Positions 10,049 to 23,528 are shown, numbered from the stretch's first letter. The stretch is 64,000 nt of DNA from Phlegmacium glaucopus (GCA_015039465.1 MU130378.1:2629219-2693218), one strand, 5' to 3'. Made by a program: numbers and translations. The notes: generated by a model not told the origin, from the sequence alone.

Positions 10049-12741
10049 TCACATTTCATCCAGCTCAGGCAAATGGACTGCACCAAGCCATGCCAAAATC
10101 ACCTCTACCCTCGGTCCATGAAGCGGAATGTTGATTGGCACAGGCTTCTTCTTCCCTCCAGATGCTGCTTTATCAGCCGCTGCCTTCTCTGCTCTTTCTC
10201 GTTGACGTTTTGCGACGGGTGCCAGTAAAATGCGAGCACTGTCCAACGCCTCTGCCACATCCGGACGTCGGGAAGTTGGGTCTTTGTTGTTGTTCGAATG
10301 ATGACCGTTGGGTGTTGTTGAATTTATGGGTTGCATGAGAGTCGGATTTGAGCTACTCTCCCCATGCGACATGCTACTTGCCCTGGTCGAGGAAGAGGAT
10401 GACCCCGCACAGGGATCCTCCGCTTCATGCTTCGAATCGCTTTCGAGGATAGGCGACGAGTAAAGAAAGGACGGTCCCTCAATTGCAAGCCTACTTTTGC
10501 CACGCTGGGCTGACAACGAATGAGGTTTTATTCCATTTCTCCAACCCCCAGCAAGTCGCTCCAGTACTTCGATGAATTCGGCTTGAGCCATAGACCTAGG
10601 AGGCAAGAAAATCGGATAGCCCTCCAATCCATCAACAAGAGACGCGGTACGGGTAAACGTCGGAAGAATACTAGCAAAATCGGCTAGCATCAATTGACAG
10701 ATAAGAACGCTGAAATGGGATTCGACGAGAAGGGGATGATAAGTAGTGAACATGGCGGCGGCATCTGGGATTGGCGGAGGCATATTGGCATGGTTTCCAG
10801 GACGCATAGACTCGGACAAGAGGAACGAATATTCAGTTTGGTAGGCAATGTCGCCATTGGGCATCGCATTGGGTGAGTCCAACGAGTCAAAATGCGACAA
10901 GAACTTCTCGTGATCGCGTAAACTCTTCTTTAACAACTGAGAAATATGATCTTTGAACCGCTTTTCTCCCAGAACTGCAGCATACGCAAGCGACTTTGGA
11001 CCGTTGTGCTTGCCTAACGGCCCATCAGGGTTCCCAATCTCGACACCACCATATTTCGAATTCTCGATGTAGCACAATCTCAACTCAGCGCCATCTACCG
11101 AAGGAACTTTACGAACGCCTTCAATGTTTAAAACGGCAGCTTCAATCGTATAGACTGCTTGCTGAAGATAAGCAGCTCCACGAAGGAAGAGAAGCTGAGG
11201 TTCGATGGGGTCTGGCGCATCTTCCAGGACGGAGGGATGCTTTAACAAAGGCTCTCCATCCGAACTATCAACCGTACCCTCCATCGCACTAGTACCGTCG
11301 GGTGGAGCTTGACCATTTGTATGATTTCCAGCACCCTTCCGACGCTTTCCATGCTTGCTAATTCGAGATTCGCTCTGCGAGCTATTATTGTGATGGACCA
11401 GTTGAGCCTTACGAACTGCTCTAGCTTCTTTGAGTGCATGGGTGAAATCCTTAGTTGCCTGCGGATATTCATCGCGGAAGCAATGTACAATCCCGCGAGT
11501 GCGATAATATTCAAGTCGTTGAGGATGGGCCACAATAAGCTCATCTAGAACTCTAGTATTTGTTGACTCGGCCAATTGCCTGGTTTAATTGATATCAGCA
11601 AAGGCCAAGTCCGACAGATCTCTCAGTATTTACCGAGAAGGGATTTTTTCGTGGAAGAAATGGACGTATTTCGCATCCGCATCATTAGGGTCTGTGCGCG
11701 ATACAACTTTAGTTTCTAGGATATCTCAAAATCATAGTTTAAGCCTACGTACCAAATTTGAGTACGCGTTCTGCGACATCGTCGAAAACGCTACCACCCT
11801 GCATAACCATGACACTAGATGCTATTTCATCTGTCTTGTAAGCTTGGGCAAGTTTTTGAACGGCAAGGGCGCGTAATCTATGGATTCGCATCGCAGACAT
11901 GGCGACATTCCTACCTCCTCCATTGCTGATACCGAGTGGATTGAGACCGAGGGATTGAGCAGTTGCCCATGGACTGCCGTGTAGACTGGAACCGCCCCTC
12001 ATGGTACCCAACTCTGCTGCAGATAAGCCTGAGGAAGCACGGACAGAAAGCTCTGCTGCTTCATCTATGAGTTGTCGTATGCACCTCACCGAGCGAAAGA
12101 CACCGGGGTCGATAGGCGGAGGCGTTGCCCTGCCAGGCTTTGAAGGAGGGAATGCCGGAGGCAACGGTGTTGAAAATGTATTACGAGGTGAATCTGGAGG
12201 CGAAAAGTCGCCTAATCCAAGGAAACTACGTTCGCGCTGTTTGCTAGCATAAATACTAGAGGAAGTGGGTGGGGGAAGTGGTGGAAAACGCGTTTCTGAT
12301 ACTGTGAGAGTGGCTGGGTCTAGATTGAGGCTCAAAAGGGAATCAAGAAGTTCTACAGGCAGTTGCAACCAAGGGCCCTGGGCGAAAAAGGTTGAGCTTT
12401 TTTTAATTTTGACCCGAAGATGGGGTTCATGAAAGAGTACGTACATGGTAGGAGCTTATATAGCGCCAGTGTTTATTTCTGCTAATACAGAGCACCGGGG
12501 GCCGACCTTCTGTGTCGACCTCGTCTTGGGCTTTTGCTTTGGATGCCGCTTCTTTTGCTTTTGCTGACTTCTTGGACTTTTTCTTTTTCTTCTTTTTCTG
12601 TGTGGTCGTTACGGTTACATCTTGGATCTCACCGTCGATTGAAGTTGGAGATGTCCTTCCGGAGTGAGTAAGGGGTGTAGGTATCTCTGAGATGTCGATA
12701 GCGGCGTTGTCAGTGTCTGGGGATGAAATGAAGTCGTCCAT
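10049..12741 (-). CDS. TPR-like fungal protein of unknown function (844 aa)
   Basis: My model has four exons: 12741-12445, 12377-11753, 11715-11634 and 11579-10049. The introns are 67, 37 and 54 bp, and the frame closes exactly at 844 codons plus stop. The N-terminus is acidic, then has a Lys-run (about residues 49-63) that could be a nuclear signal. The conserved-looking block HWRYISSYHGPWLQLPVELL follows. The middle part is Ser/Pro-rich, with helical segments (SVRCIRQLIDEAAELSVRAS). The large last exon contains HPQRLEYYRTRGIVHCF and QATKDFTHALKEAR, which look like a tetratricopeptide helix pair, and LLFLRGAAYLQQAVYTIEAA, a second helical repeat. I do not recognise the family. The second intron (11716-11752) is unusually short but is required to recover VSRTDPNDADAKYVHFF. 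The start is the first ATG upstream of the Lys-run. Confidence 0.75.
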
Positions 12742-13278
12742 GGATGTAGTGCTGAGGACCTAGATGATCTCGAATAATCAAGATCAGCAAGAAAGTTGGG
12801 AAACGACGTCGAGCAGAACTGCTAGAGGTAAATTTGAAAACTCCAGTGATTTCACGAACTTTCCCACGACCTAAATTGAGCAGGTGACGCTAATGATATG
12901 GCGAAGTTGCGAGCCATATCAACAAAGACAAGACCTCACACAGAAGACAAGTCGCTTGATAATGCATCATAGTTGTGTACAAGGTTGGGCAGGCAATGAA
13001 AAGATATGCTACAAAGACGAGTGCTGATGAGAGAGGCCATAGATGTATGTGACAAAAAAACGAGCCAGAAACATTAACCAAAAAAAGGTGGAAGATATTA
13101 CATAGAAAGGAGATCGTCGACAGTCGTAGGTCGGTGACGTGGCACCGAAATTTACAGAAACCAAAAGGTATCCAGTTTCAAGCGATGAAGAAAAAAGTTT
13201 GTAAAATCAGTCGACGAGAAGGTTCATCAACTCACAAGAGATCCTAGAGGCAAGATATTCAACCCTAAAATAGATTAT
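12742..13278. other. Intergenic region between tandem minus-strand genes
   Basis: This 537-bp interval holds the 3' flank of the RNA-dependent RNA polymerase gene and the promoter of the TPR-like gene. I see no coding region, no obvious TATA box and no repeat. Confidence 0.5.
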
Positions 13279-16200
13279 CTAGTCCTTTGATCCGGGAAGA
13301 CCGCTCTCATTCTCGCAAGATGGTAGAGTTCTCAAGAACGAGGGGGTAAAACTCTTTCCCTCGTCAAAGATCCGAAGACTCGGCGCAATACCTTCAGGAG
13401 CAGCCCGAGCCTTGATAAGGCAGAGTTGACTAAAGGCGATAGAGAAGGCGAAATTGATGTTTAGCCTGTACGCATATGAGGCTTTCACTTCCTCCACGTT
13501 ACGGGTGAGAAGGATATTTTGGATCGGCTCAGCATACTCTCGAGCGGCTTTGAGTGCAAGATCCTCTTGGTCGGATTTGATTCGGAAATTCTTTTTGGAC
13601 TTTGGGGGCGGCTCTTGCTCCTTCTTGCAAGTCGCTTTGTTGAATGATACCCGGGCAAGGTCAACGTGTTTCCGAATCAACTCCAGTTCATCGGTGAAGT
13701 CTTTATTTTTCTTCAGTTTGAATACCTCAAGAGCGTGGGTCACGGCAATTCCATAGGGAGCTTTCAGATCAGCATCGGGATGTGCGAATTCATCCAGTTC
13801 CGATCCTGCTTCTTTGTGCTGCCCAAGGAGTTCTCTACCTTTCTTTTCGCCGGCGACTTTCAGTTGTGTCAGAATGTCGGGGGGGTCCAAGGGCCTGGAA
13901 TTGTATTTCTTGCGATCCTTTTCAAGGATCCCCGGCTGTAACCGATGACCAGTCTTGCTGGCATCTAATAATGTGGCAACACTGACGCAGTCATTGTTTA
14001 TAAAGCTCGAGAAGGTGGCTGATGTTGACGTACATGTATGCCAGGCGAATGGATCTGGGGTGTTCATATCCGTACATTGCAACGCAGTAGTCATGGCAAG
14101 TCGAATAAATCCCCACATTGCTTTGTGCAAGATCGGCCATTAATATTTCTTGAAAAGCCTCATGGGCTGCTCTCGTGGGCATGGTGTGGACTCGATTGAA
14201 GAATTGCGCTACGCTTTCGACACCACTGAGGGGCATAAACGCCTCAGCCATCACACCCGCCGGACATTCCGTCAAAGGTTGATTCCTGAAATCCTTAACA
14301 AGCAGGGGATCCCAAATGACCAACAACTCATCTGAGAAAGAGTTTCAATTTAAGACCCTCCAGGTATAAAAACAACTCACCGCCATCAGTATCTATAATA
14401 CAGTAGTGAGTGTCAGAAAGTTGAGAAACGATACAAAAGGATTAGCGTACCACCACCAGCAAGGATGCTTGCAAGACTACGTGAACCTTGCGTCGAGATG
14501 ATAACAACGTCTGGCCAGCGGTATAGCTCTGTGACATCAACAGCTTTGACCTAAAATACGTTAAATAATAAACATAAATAAAATCGAGGGTGAAGCACTG
14601 GCTTTCTGCATATCCGAGGGCAGCCGGATCGGGTATCTGCCAACCTATAAACCATTGTTATAAGTGGAGTACAAATAAAGATGACCGAGACTCACCACTA
14701 CATCGCCAGTAAGGACATGGAAGAGCATTTCGGTGCGCGGATCCTTCTGAGGTCTAGACGAGCGATAAAAAATCTCGCCTTCTTTGAGTATACCTAGAGG
14801 ATCTAATGCAACTTTAGATAAGTCAACTTGGTGAGAAATAGCCTACCTGGAACAACGTATGCGCCGAGAGACTCGGAAATCGGGATACGACATTTTTCGA
14901 CTGAGGCTTTGATTACTTGCTCGATAATAGTTCCAATCTTATTGAAAAGAAGTTTGTTGTGAGCCGGGTGAAACCCGGCTTGGATCAGCTCCACAGCTGA
15001 TTCGTACAACGCAAGAGGGGCTAAGAGACTGTCAGTTTAGAAATGAGGAACAACTAAAGCAGGCAGCTACCTCCGCTATACTTATTCCTCCCTGTGAAGG
15101 TTGAAAATGGGCTTTGGTCTGCCTCGGAGTCTTCGGCAGAATCTTCTCTTTCTGGATCTTCATCCCGACCCCAATCACGTCCCTTGAGACCCAAGACTCG
15201 GTTCAACGAGGTAGCAAGCCTTTGTGTTCGAGTGCCAGAAACCCTTCCCTGTTTATTAACAGCGTCCCACAGGAAAACCATTGCATGTGGTTTGTTCCAT
15301 TCCAAAAGGGGTGTGATTTCGTCAAGCAGGCCCTGCTCCATCAATTGGATTAAAACAGAGTCGGAAATGCCGTTGGAGAAAAGATTGACGATAGATTGTG
15401 CGGAAAGTGATACTGATGAAGACGGGCGAGAGGGAGCCAAGAGATCGAATATGCGATGGGCGCGATCAAAACCGCTATTCTTGATCTTATTCTGCGAATC
15501 TCGAATCCAGATTTTCGGCACATCAGAGTCGTCTGTTGGATGGAGGATCCAAAAGCCTTTGGAACCATCGATACGGCCTTGAATACCTGCTGGAAGGCTT
15601 TCGTAGTTGAATGATCTGACGATGGTAATCAAAGCCTTGTGGTTAATGAGACCGCAGCCGTCGGTCATCAATTTTTCCGTCGGCGGCTTCCCGTTTGCCT
15701 TGGGCCAATCAGAGGCAGCTAAAATACTCGGTAAGGAGAAAAATAATATTGCAAAGGAGGATTTACCTATGTCATCAATGAAATGGATGTCATCCGTCGC
15801 AAACTCGATAGCAGGGACTGAGTTTGATAGGCCAAGTGCAAAGCGTGAGGAGTATTTTCCGATCGTCTACATCAGGGTACATCAGGTAAGCGCAGTCAGG
15901 TCCGGAAAGAGACTAAATCTGAACCTGAGAATAGTTCTTCTTTTCTTCAAGAGGGTTGTGCCAGTTGATAAACTCCCGGAATGAGTTCCGGAACTGGTCT
16001 CCACACCAATCCTGGCTTTCACGCTCCCAATTTTCAGTGGTTTCCACCATGTATAAAGCACCTTCCTTCGAGTGGAAAGGGACAAAGACACGTCCACAGA
16101 GGATAAATTTCGCCACGAAGAAAGCTCTTATCGCATCGTTCTCTTTGCGAAAGAGATCCTCCGACATACGTACTTGCAGAAAGCGTCTGGAACCATAGAA

Positions 16201-18041
16201 TCTAGCGAAGCGATGAGAGCGTCTCTTTTCCATCGGTTCAAGGGTAAGCTTGTAGCTTGTGTCGTCTTTAACGAGACGCAAGACCTGCTGCACCTGACCA
16301 CCATACCAGTTGGGTGTGCCTTTCCATTCCCCCATGAGACCCAGCCCTCGAGAATTATTTTCCTCAATCGCGGCTTGCTCGCGGTCAAGCTCTTTCCTAG
16401 AAACAAAAAAGCAGTCATTTGTATCAATCAATAATAGGAGCGATATCTAAGAATATACCACAAGTAGAAGTCCGAGGGGTTTGCCGACGCTGCTGTTCCA
16501 CGCATAACGGTCTGGACTTGACAAGCTGCATAGGCGTTGTCACCGGTTAGGTCTTTGAGCTTCTGTCTCACATCCTCCCATTTCCAGGTCCCTAAGGAAA
16601 CTCCCCTTGCAAGTTCATATTGAGTCCCCCAAGAAATATGATGCCGATCTAGAAGGGCCTGCGTTTCCTTGTCATGGGCGATTATGACTGGTTTGAGATC
16701 AGTCCCAAAAGCACTTCTGGAAAATGAAGCCAAGGAACTGGGAATCCGAGCTTCAAACTCAGGTGATGATAGAGGCGAGTTAGGTTGCGTTGGGGTAGGC
16801 TGCGTGGCCACGGGAGATTGAATGACTTGAACACAGGCGCGTTTTCGCATCGTTATATTGGAAGCCTGGGGACTGAAGATGTCGTCTTGAATGACAGGAA
16901 GCCCGGATGTGGCAGGCGGTGGCGATTTCACGAGACGGTCACAGTACTGAGCCACTGTTTGTTCTGGCTTCGGAGAAGGGAATTTGGTTGAAAACCCAGT
17001 GAGGCCATCAGCGAAATCCATTTTTAATGAACCGATCGAACTGATGCTGCTTGAAGATGATAACACTGAGAAGAGCGAGTTGGCCGAGGAAACAGACGAA
17101 TTTGTAGAAGTAGGAGAACGGATATCGGAGAGGGACACTGGTCGGGTGGATGGTTGGGAGATGTCCGTGTCTGTCTGAACTGTAACAGATGTTATTTGGT
17201 AAGATTTACATTAACCTCGATCGACTTGCCTAGAGTATATGTGGTGAAGAAACACGAAGCATGAATAGGGAAAATATCTAGGTCAAAAGTTGACTGTACC
17301 TTCTTCATCGGAATCTTCAATCACGATAAGACCGTAGTTATTGCCCACCTATCATATTTCAGATATACGCTAATACTCGAACCCGTTGAACTTACCTTGG
17401 GCGTGTTCTCACTCTTTCTCTGGGGGTTCGAGGGGACTGGATTGGTCAGCCAAAAGGTAGGAAAATTGGAAAGAATATTTACTTAGGTCTAACGTCATAA
17501 AAGCACTTTCGATCCCCTTCTTTCGGCTAGACGGGGTACCAAGCGGCCCAAAAGCACCCCGAGATGGGGTCGTTGGACTACCGATGAATGTTCGAGTGGC
17601 GCTGGGAGACGAAGAGGCATCTAATGGCTTGTTAAAACAGAATTCTGATGTACTATGTAAGCGAGAGTAGGCACTAACTACTTGGAGCTGGCGTTATAGA
17701 TCCTCCTTTCATCTGTGGCGCCTTTTCCATTCTATCTCGAGTGGTTGGAGTTTTCACCTTAAGCATAGACGTTGGAGTTCTATAAGACTTGGGAGTCTTT
17801 CCTGGAGAAGTTGGGGAGCAACTGTTGGCTTCGTTGTCAGATATGACCCAGATCGAATCCTCCGAGTCTAAAGATCGACTGCCTTAACAAAAAAATGACT
17901 GCAGTGCCAGAAGACGAACCTGTGTCAGAGCTATCAGAGCTTGGAGGATTTTTTGGGGTACGATCCTACTCAAGTTAAGTTAGTAGCGGGCCCTGCTTTT
18001 TATAGTTCTCGAACATTGACCATTAATCGCGTGGGTGTCAT
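13279..18041 (-). CDS. RNA-dependent RNA polymerase (RNA silencing type)
   Basis: A QDE-1/Rdp1-type cellular RdRP that would copy RNA into dsRNA for Dicer. Conserved blocks in order are WGTQYELARGVSLGTWKWED (about residue 345), RRSHRFARFYGSRRFLQVR, SSRFALGLSNS, MTDGCGLINHKAL, LPAGIQGRIDGSKGFW, MLFHVLTGDVVVGRYPIRLP, the catalytic loop DTDGDE (Asp951, 953, 955), then GYEHPRSIRLAYI and LLDASKTGHRLQP. The model has 17 exons (3' ends first): 13279-13981, 14034-14331, 14381-14392, 14451-14550, 14603-14644, 14696-14793, 14847-15020, 15071-15718, 15767-15866, 15925-16396, 16459-17179, 17300-17348, 17396-17436, 17483-17620, 17682-17882, 17920-17965 and 18021-18041. It totals 1287 codons and the frame closes. 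The N-terminal third is Ser/Pro-rich and poorly conserved. The first 21-nt exon (MTPTRLM) is the least certain part. One intron (14551-14602) would be GC-AG. All catalytic residues are present. Confidence 0.92.
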
Positions 18042-18273
18042 CTGCGGTTGGGGTATCCTTGCAGAATCGAAATAGAGGCTTAAAGACTAAGGTATCCAAG
18101 AAAAAGCGGGTATCCAAGAGAAGATAAATTATTAGATTCTGACGCGGATAACTTGTAGATGGAAGATTGATAAAAGAGACGCTGGCATGTGCCTTCAAAG
18201 AACATTTGTACGCGATCACGTGCAGCCACGACATGTCGCCCCAGTGAATTTAACCTTCACCTCAATCACGACC
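18042..18273. promoter_or_regulatory. Divergent promoter region, RdRP / centrin
   Basis: These 232 bp separate the proposed start codons of the minus-strand RdRP and the plus-strand centrin, so they must hold both core promoters. No TATA box stands out and no operator-like motif is evident. If the RdRP start is further upstream than modelled, the interval would be even shorter. Confidence 0.5.
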
Positions 18274-18986
18274 ATGTATACCTCCTCAGCAGCTCAAAAG
18301 GCGAAACGACGAACACATGCACGTCCAGAACTCACAGAAGAACAAAAACAGGAAATAAAAGAGGCATTTGAGCTCTTTGACACGGATAAGGATGGATGTG
18401 TGGACTACCATGAACTCAAAGTCGCGATGCGGGCATTGGGTTTCGATTTGAAGAAGGCAGAGGTGCTGAAACTTCTGCGGGATCACGATAAAGACAATAC
18501 GGGGCTGATGGACTTTCAAGATTTTGCCAAAATCAGTGAGTAAACGCGTTCCTCGTCGTATTGCGCATGGGGCATGTGGCTAGCTTCCTTCCTACTCGGA
18601 CTTCGGTCATGACGCGTCCTCCGACCTCCGACGTGTGGTCCCATCTTTCGTTGCGTCTCTGTTCGATGCTTTGACATGGATTACTTACAACCTCTATAGT
18701 GAGCGAGCGAATATTGGAACGAGACCCAATGGAAGAAATTCGTCGCGCCTTCAAACTATTTGACGATGATGGGACAGGAAAAATCAGCCTACGGAATCTA
18801 AGACGTGTAGCGAAGGAGATTGGGGATCGATTAGAGGATGATGAACTGTACGTTTGTTTAGTTACCCATTCTATTCACTCTCAACGCGTCCAATACAGAA
18901 AAGCCATGATTGACGAGTTCGACCTTGATCAAGACGGCGAAATCAACGAGCAAGAATTCTTTGCAATTATGACGGACGATGCATAA
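18274..18986 (+). CDS. Centrin (CDC31-like EF-hand protein)
   Basis: The model has three exons, 18274-18535, 18700-18847 and 18899-18986, giving 165 codons with a closed frame. That is the usual centrin length. A short basic N-terminus ([20 protein letters not shown]) leads into EF-hand 1 [15 protein letters not shown] and EF-hand 2 [14 protein letters not shown]. After [20 protein letters not shown] comes EF-hand 3 [14 protein letters not shown], and EF-hand 4 [18 protein letters not shown] ends the protein. Hands 1, 3 and 4 keep DxDxDG-like loops. The linker [10 protein letters not shown] and the C-terminal FFAIM distinguish centrin from calmodulin. The expected role is at the spindle pole body (duplication), possibly also in mRNA export and DNA repair complexes. 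Intron 1 is long for this window (164 bp). The gene is transcribed away from the RdRP gene. Confidence 0.93.
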
Positions 18987-21900
18987 CCTTTTTTTACTTT
19001 TCCCCTCCGCATTTATTGCTGTCTTTCCCGTCTTTCTCATGTCTGCTGCCGCCTTTTAATTGTATGCTCCCTTGTATCTCTTCCTGCCACGTGATTTGAA
19101 CCTAATGTGAATAAACACCTACATACAATGGAACTTATACTGGGTCTAGACCTTTGATATTGATGTACTTTATATATATTCCCTTCTACCGCAACAACAG
19201 AATGTCCAATGCACAATCTAATTTCATTCATCAGCGTGCATACCTATATCAAATTGTTTTCATCTCCAGTGAACACGGGAGATCCGACGACGAGCCTTCG
19301 TTCGGCCGCACTGACCGATGTAGACGTCATCTACATTGTTATCTTTACTATACGACCTTGTAGAACCGACTCATCAGCCTAGCGCCATTCAACCTGACCG
19401 AGAAACTGCGGACTGCGAGAACGATCACTGACGGGCGTGCTCGCCGAGACAGGCCCATTCCCTTCGGCATTCTGAGAAAAAGTGACATAACTCATAGCAC
19501 AAGATGAAAACACGTCAAGTTTCGTTAGAGCTATCCGTCGGAAGACATGTTGGTACATGTTGTGATCAAAGAAAATATTGACCTCGGAGTCTTCGTAATA
19601 CACTGCATATATAACGAAACCATGCGCTGTCGGAATCAAGGGACAATCTATTCATGCACCTTAAAATTTTACGACACAAGTTGGTGGCCCATCGGAGGCT
19701 GAAATCAAGCAAAATTGATCCGTTCTCTCGTAAGCTACGTAAACAAATGACAGACAGTTAGGCTGTGCCCACTGCGCGGGATCAGTTTTCAAGCGCCTGA
19801 ATAATCAGAGACGCGACTATGAGTAATACTCTCCACGGGAAATTGTGTTTATGCGAGTACCTCGGAGTAGTTTTTCGAATTCAATATAAGTAAAGGAAAC
19901 TACGAAAGTCACATTTAAGGTAACTTGTGACAAAGGATTGATCCGTCGAAATCTGCAGATAAAATGCCACAAGCACACTGTCACACAGGTTATCAAAAAA
20001 ATTTGGGTCAAGTTAGATCCCGGTTAACATACAAAGCCGGAATACTAGACATTTGGACCAAAACAAATGCTTGCGGTCCGTTATGAGTCCATTCCATCAT
20101 CGCTGCCATACCCTGTCGAAAATCTTTCAGCTTGATTGAATATCCTGAAAACAATTTTACGCCACATGAAGCTTGATCAATGAAGCTTAATGAAGGGTCA
20201 GAAGAGTGTTGCTGTCCTGATGCAATATTTTTTCACTATGTAGTGGCTCACCAGTTTTACCTTTCCGTTTTGATTATCACAAAATGTGTGGCCTCTCATC
20301 AAGTCGCACTAAATCTAATATTGCATCAGATCTTAAGACTTGAGATTGGTAGTTTCACAATCACAAAGCAGTATCTGAGGTGATTGGACGCGTTGACATA
20401 ACAAATTTATCACGCGAGCTCTTGGAAGACTGCCGCAGTCACTCAAACATCATGCATCGCCATATACAATAGATAAGGTTAATGGCATCGAGGACCCGTT
20501 CAATATGAAAAAAAAAACTGCTGGTAGATTGATGAACACTGACTGTTGACAACCTTGACACATCCAAAATAAAGGTATACTGTAACATACACGTGTATCC
20601 CAGTCGTGTAAGGATCTCATAACCCTTTGACCGCATGGCACATGTCGCGACGAACAGTTTGCCTCATTGAAATTTCAGAGATCAAAGATCTAAAAAATGG
20701 GTGTTGATTATCAGTCCCATACATCCATCAGTCTCGCAGCCTTACATTGTTTACATGTGTTAATCCGCCTTTGAGACTCAGCAGATCATTATTTGATGCA
20801 AGCCGAACAAAGCCGACAGTCCCTCGGATCGGCAGAAAGTTTGGACTAAATTCATGTTATAAATTGTATTCAATATAGCTTCGAGATTGGTCTTACGGCT
20901 AGAGGCCTCGAAAAACAAAGGATCCTGGAAGGGCAGTAACCTTATTGATGTGTATGGTAAAAGGAAATAAATAATCTAGGGGCCCAAAAAGGCTCAGTCG
21001 AAAATCTGTCTTTGAAATTTGTGCCCGGCCTACAAAAATTCTGCACAGAATCCTTCAAGTTGAATCTGGGGAAATTGTTTCACATTTGTCACATCCACCC
21101 ATTGAAAACAATTGCGGGGTATCCGAACTTGACCTTTAAGTTTTGGATAAGTTCCTAAGTTAAGCCCTAGAAATTTTTGAACGCATGAAGCCAAAATTTG
21201 TCCCGATTGGGCCGTATTCCGAGCTCTAGCCAATATCAAGGTCTATCAAGGTACTTGCCTTGAGCAAATTCGTATCCAAGATAACTGAAATAACTAGGGA
21301 TTTGATAAATTTGAGATTGGCTCAGCGAAATACCGGAACCTGTTGGAGTCTTTTCACTATCTGAAACGGCCATCCGATGGGCGAATTCTTTTTCGGATTG
21401 TTTCAAATGGCCCCACGTGTGATAATCCAATGATAGCCACTGGTTCGGTGTAGTCAATCAGAGAGCCGCAATTTTACTGCTTCCGCAGTCCCATCCAGCC
21501 ATAATTCACGGTCGACAGAGGTCGACAGTCGCCAAGGAGCGCTAAGTAGCCACTAGTAGCCAGTGATATTCATGCGCTGAGGATGAACAATAAAACTAGC
21601 TCTAGATTCATTCTTACAGGCCCGGATTGCTTCAATTCAACTTCAATTGCAATTGATGATCATAAAATGAAGAGCAGGGAAAGTTACAAACCACTATATT
21701 TTTATATTGAGTGTTACTGAACTGACTCAACTGAGTTCATTCTTCAATTGTAAACGAGACATCGAATTCGAAGTCAGGCCTGTAACTGGCGTGTAAGTAT
21801 TTGAAACCTTGAAGTAGTAGTTCGGAGGATTACAGAAAATCCACACCCGAACAGGATTTTTTTTAACAGCATATTTATTATCTCTACATATGTAGCACTG

Positions 21901-23528
21901 CTGCGGTCTTCGAACTAGCGACCAATGTGTCCCTTAGACTCGGATGTTATCAAGTTTCCAAGCAGCCATCTTCCCTGAAACCATACATAAAGAGAGATCT
22001 CATTAGATCTCATTCCTCTCAACTTTGAGGCTTAAGCCACTTTAAGCCAACATCGCACCGGTCGCCATACTACGCTAACGATCCCATGGTATATATAGCT
22101 TATTTACCTTATTGAGGTTGGGTATCAATAGGTATCGATATACCAGTTATATGATTGGCTCAGGCCTAAATTTTCGGGAATAAGTTCTTTTTTTATTATC
22201 TCTCAGAGGCGATGGTTGTGCCTTGAGTTTGATAATACCTTGATGCTAAGCATCACCGTGCATCACCAGCGCGATGCGCCACTGCGGCGTCTTGTGGCTT
22301 AAGAGCCTCGCGTTTCTGGAAATTTGAATGGGTCAGTGACTGACTGATCTCATTCCGCGTAATTATTGGAAATTTTTGAAGGGTTGGGGAGCTCACTCTA
22401 TCTTGATGAGACAACAAAAAGTTTCCTATATGTAATTCGGTTGTCTACCCGTGTTGAAGTACATACGCAGAAGCAGCGTTAGCTAGCGTGTGACCTGATG
22501 GGTGCCGAATGAAACTTATCATCAAGATCAAGGCACACTTCTAGATAATGAAATGGCGAGATTTTTTTGTGGGAAACTGCTCTATGGGTACTACATTCTA
22601 AAACGCAACATATCTATAGTATCCAAGACCTGTGCCATTGCAACCATGAAGACCACATTGCTATACATCCCGTATATATGTATAGCAACCAAAAAAAAAA
22701 CATACACGTAACAGAATCTAAAGTATATAGTGAGAGGGTAGGGTAATGGTGCAAGAAAGTTGAGTGCTTATGGTAAAAAAGGGTAAACTAAGTGGATGGA
22801 TAACGTAGAGAAGGATTCTGCCTGTAAAAGCGTTCATTATCGTGAATCAAATTGTGTGGTGGCTACGGAATGGTGGTCATGGGTATAAATGCATGTGGAG
22901 GATGATGGGTTCGAAAATGCATGGAGATAACTCGGATGGAAGCCGAGGGAGAGATTATTGGTTGTACAAACTTACAACAGGTTGTACATACAAGCGAGTT
23001 TGGGGACGGATGGAGGTTGAGCGCTGAGCGACTACCCTTCAATGGAGGCGCATGCAAGGCGCGAGACCATTGAAAGAGTTGGGCAGAATTTTTGAGTATC
23101 GACATTGGGATGCCGTCAAGTCCTCGTATGGGTCGATGATTGAGTTGGTCGATGGCTTGGAATCGTTCCAGCCGCGTCGTAGTGGTGAGGGTGAAACAAA
23201 AAGAGTGCATGGAAAAGCGATCGAACATGGTGGAATACAAGATAGAATATGGATGTAAAAAAAAAACGAAACAACTAAGCCCCACCCCGACCTTGATTTG
23301 GAGTTTGGACAAGAGGGAGAAGGGAAGTGAACACATGAAATACACAAAAAAGAACATCCATATGTCGTAGATTTAAGCACAGGGGGGCGCTTGACATTGG
23401 TGAGAAATCGGGAATAAGACTGAAAAAAGGGGGATGACCACACGCCGATCAACGAAAAAGGAGCTCAGGAGTAACCTTCCCCTATGCCTCCTTGGTTCAA
23501 AAGGAAGAGGCTACATTGACAATCCAAA
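18987..23528. other. 4.5-kb region without a supported gene
   Basis: No gene could be supported on either strand. Two adjoining minus-strand open stretches at 21030-21457 (SLDYHTWGHLKQSEKEFAHR and later) are not recognisable and may be relics. The last part, about 22700-23528, is the 3' flank of the zinc-finger gene and is purine-rich on the plus strand. A short palindromic stretch is seen near 21985-22010 (gagatctcattagatctc). Confidence 0.5.

Noticed and set aside
17220..17235. Micro-exon GCAAGTCGATCGAG in the RdRP gene
   Set aside because: Including it breaks the phase with the next exon; treating 17180-17299 as one intron keeps the frame.
21905..21990. Possible tRNA on the minus strand (ctagttcgaagacc resembles a T-arm)
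   Set aside because: No paired T-stem, no A box at proper distance and no acceptor stem closes.
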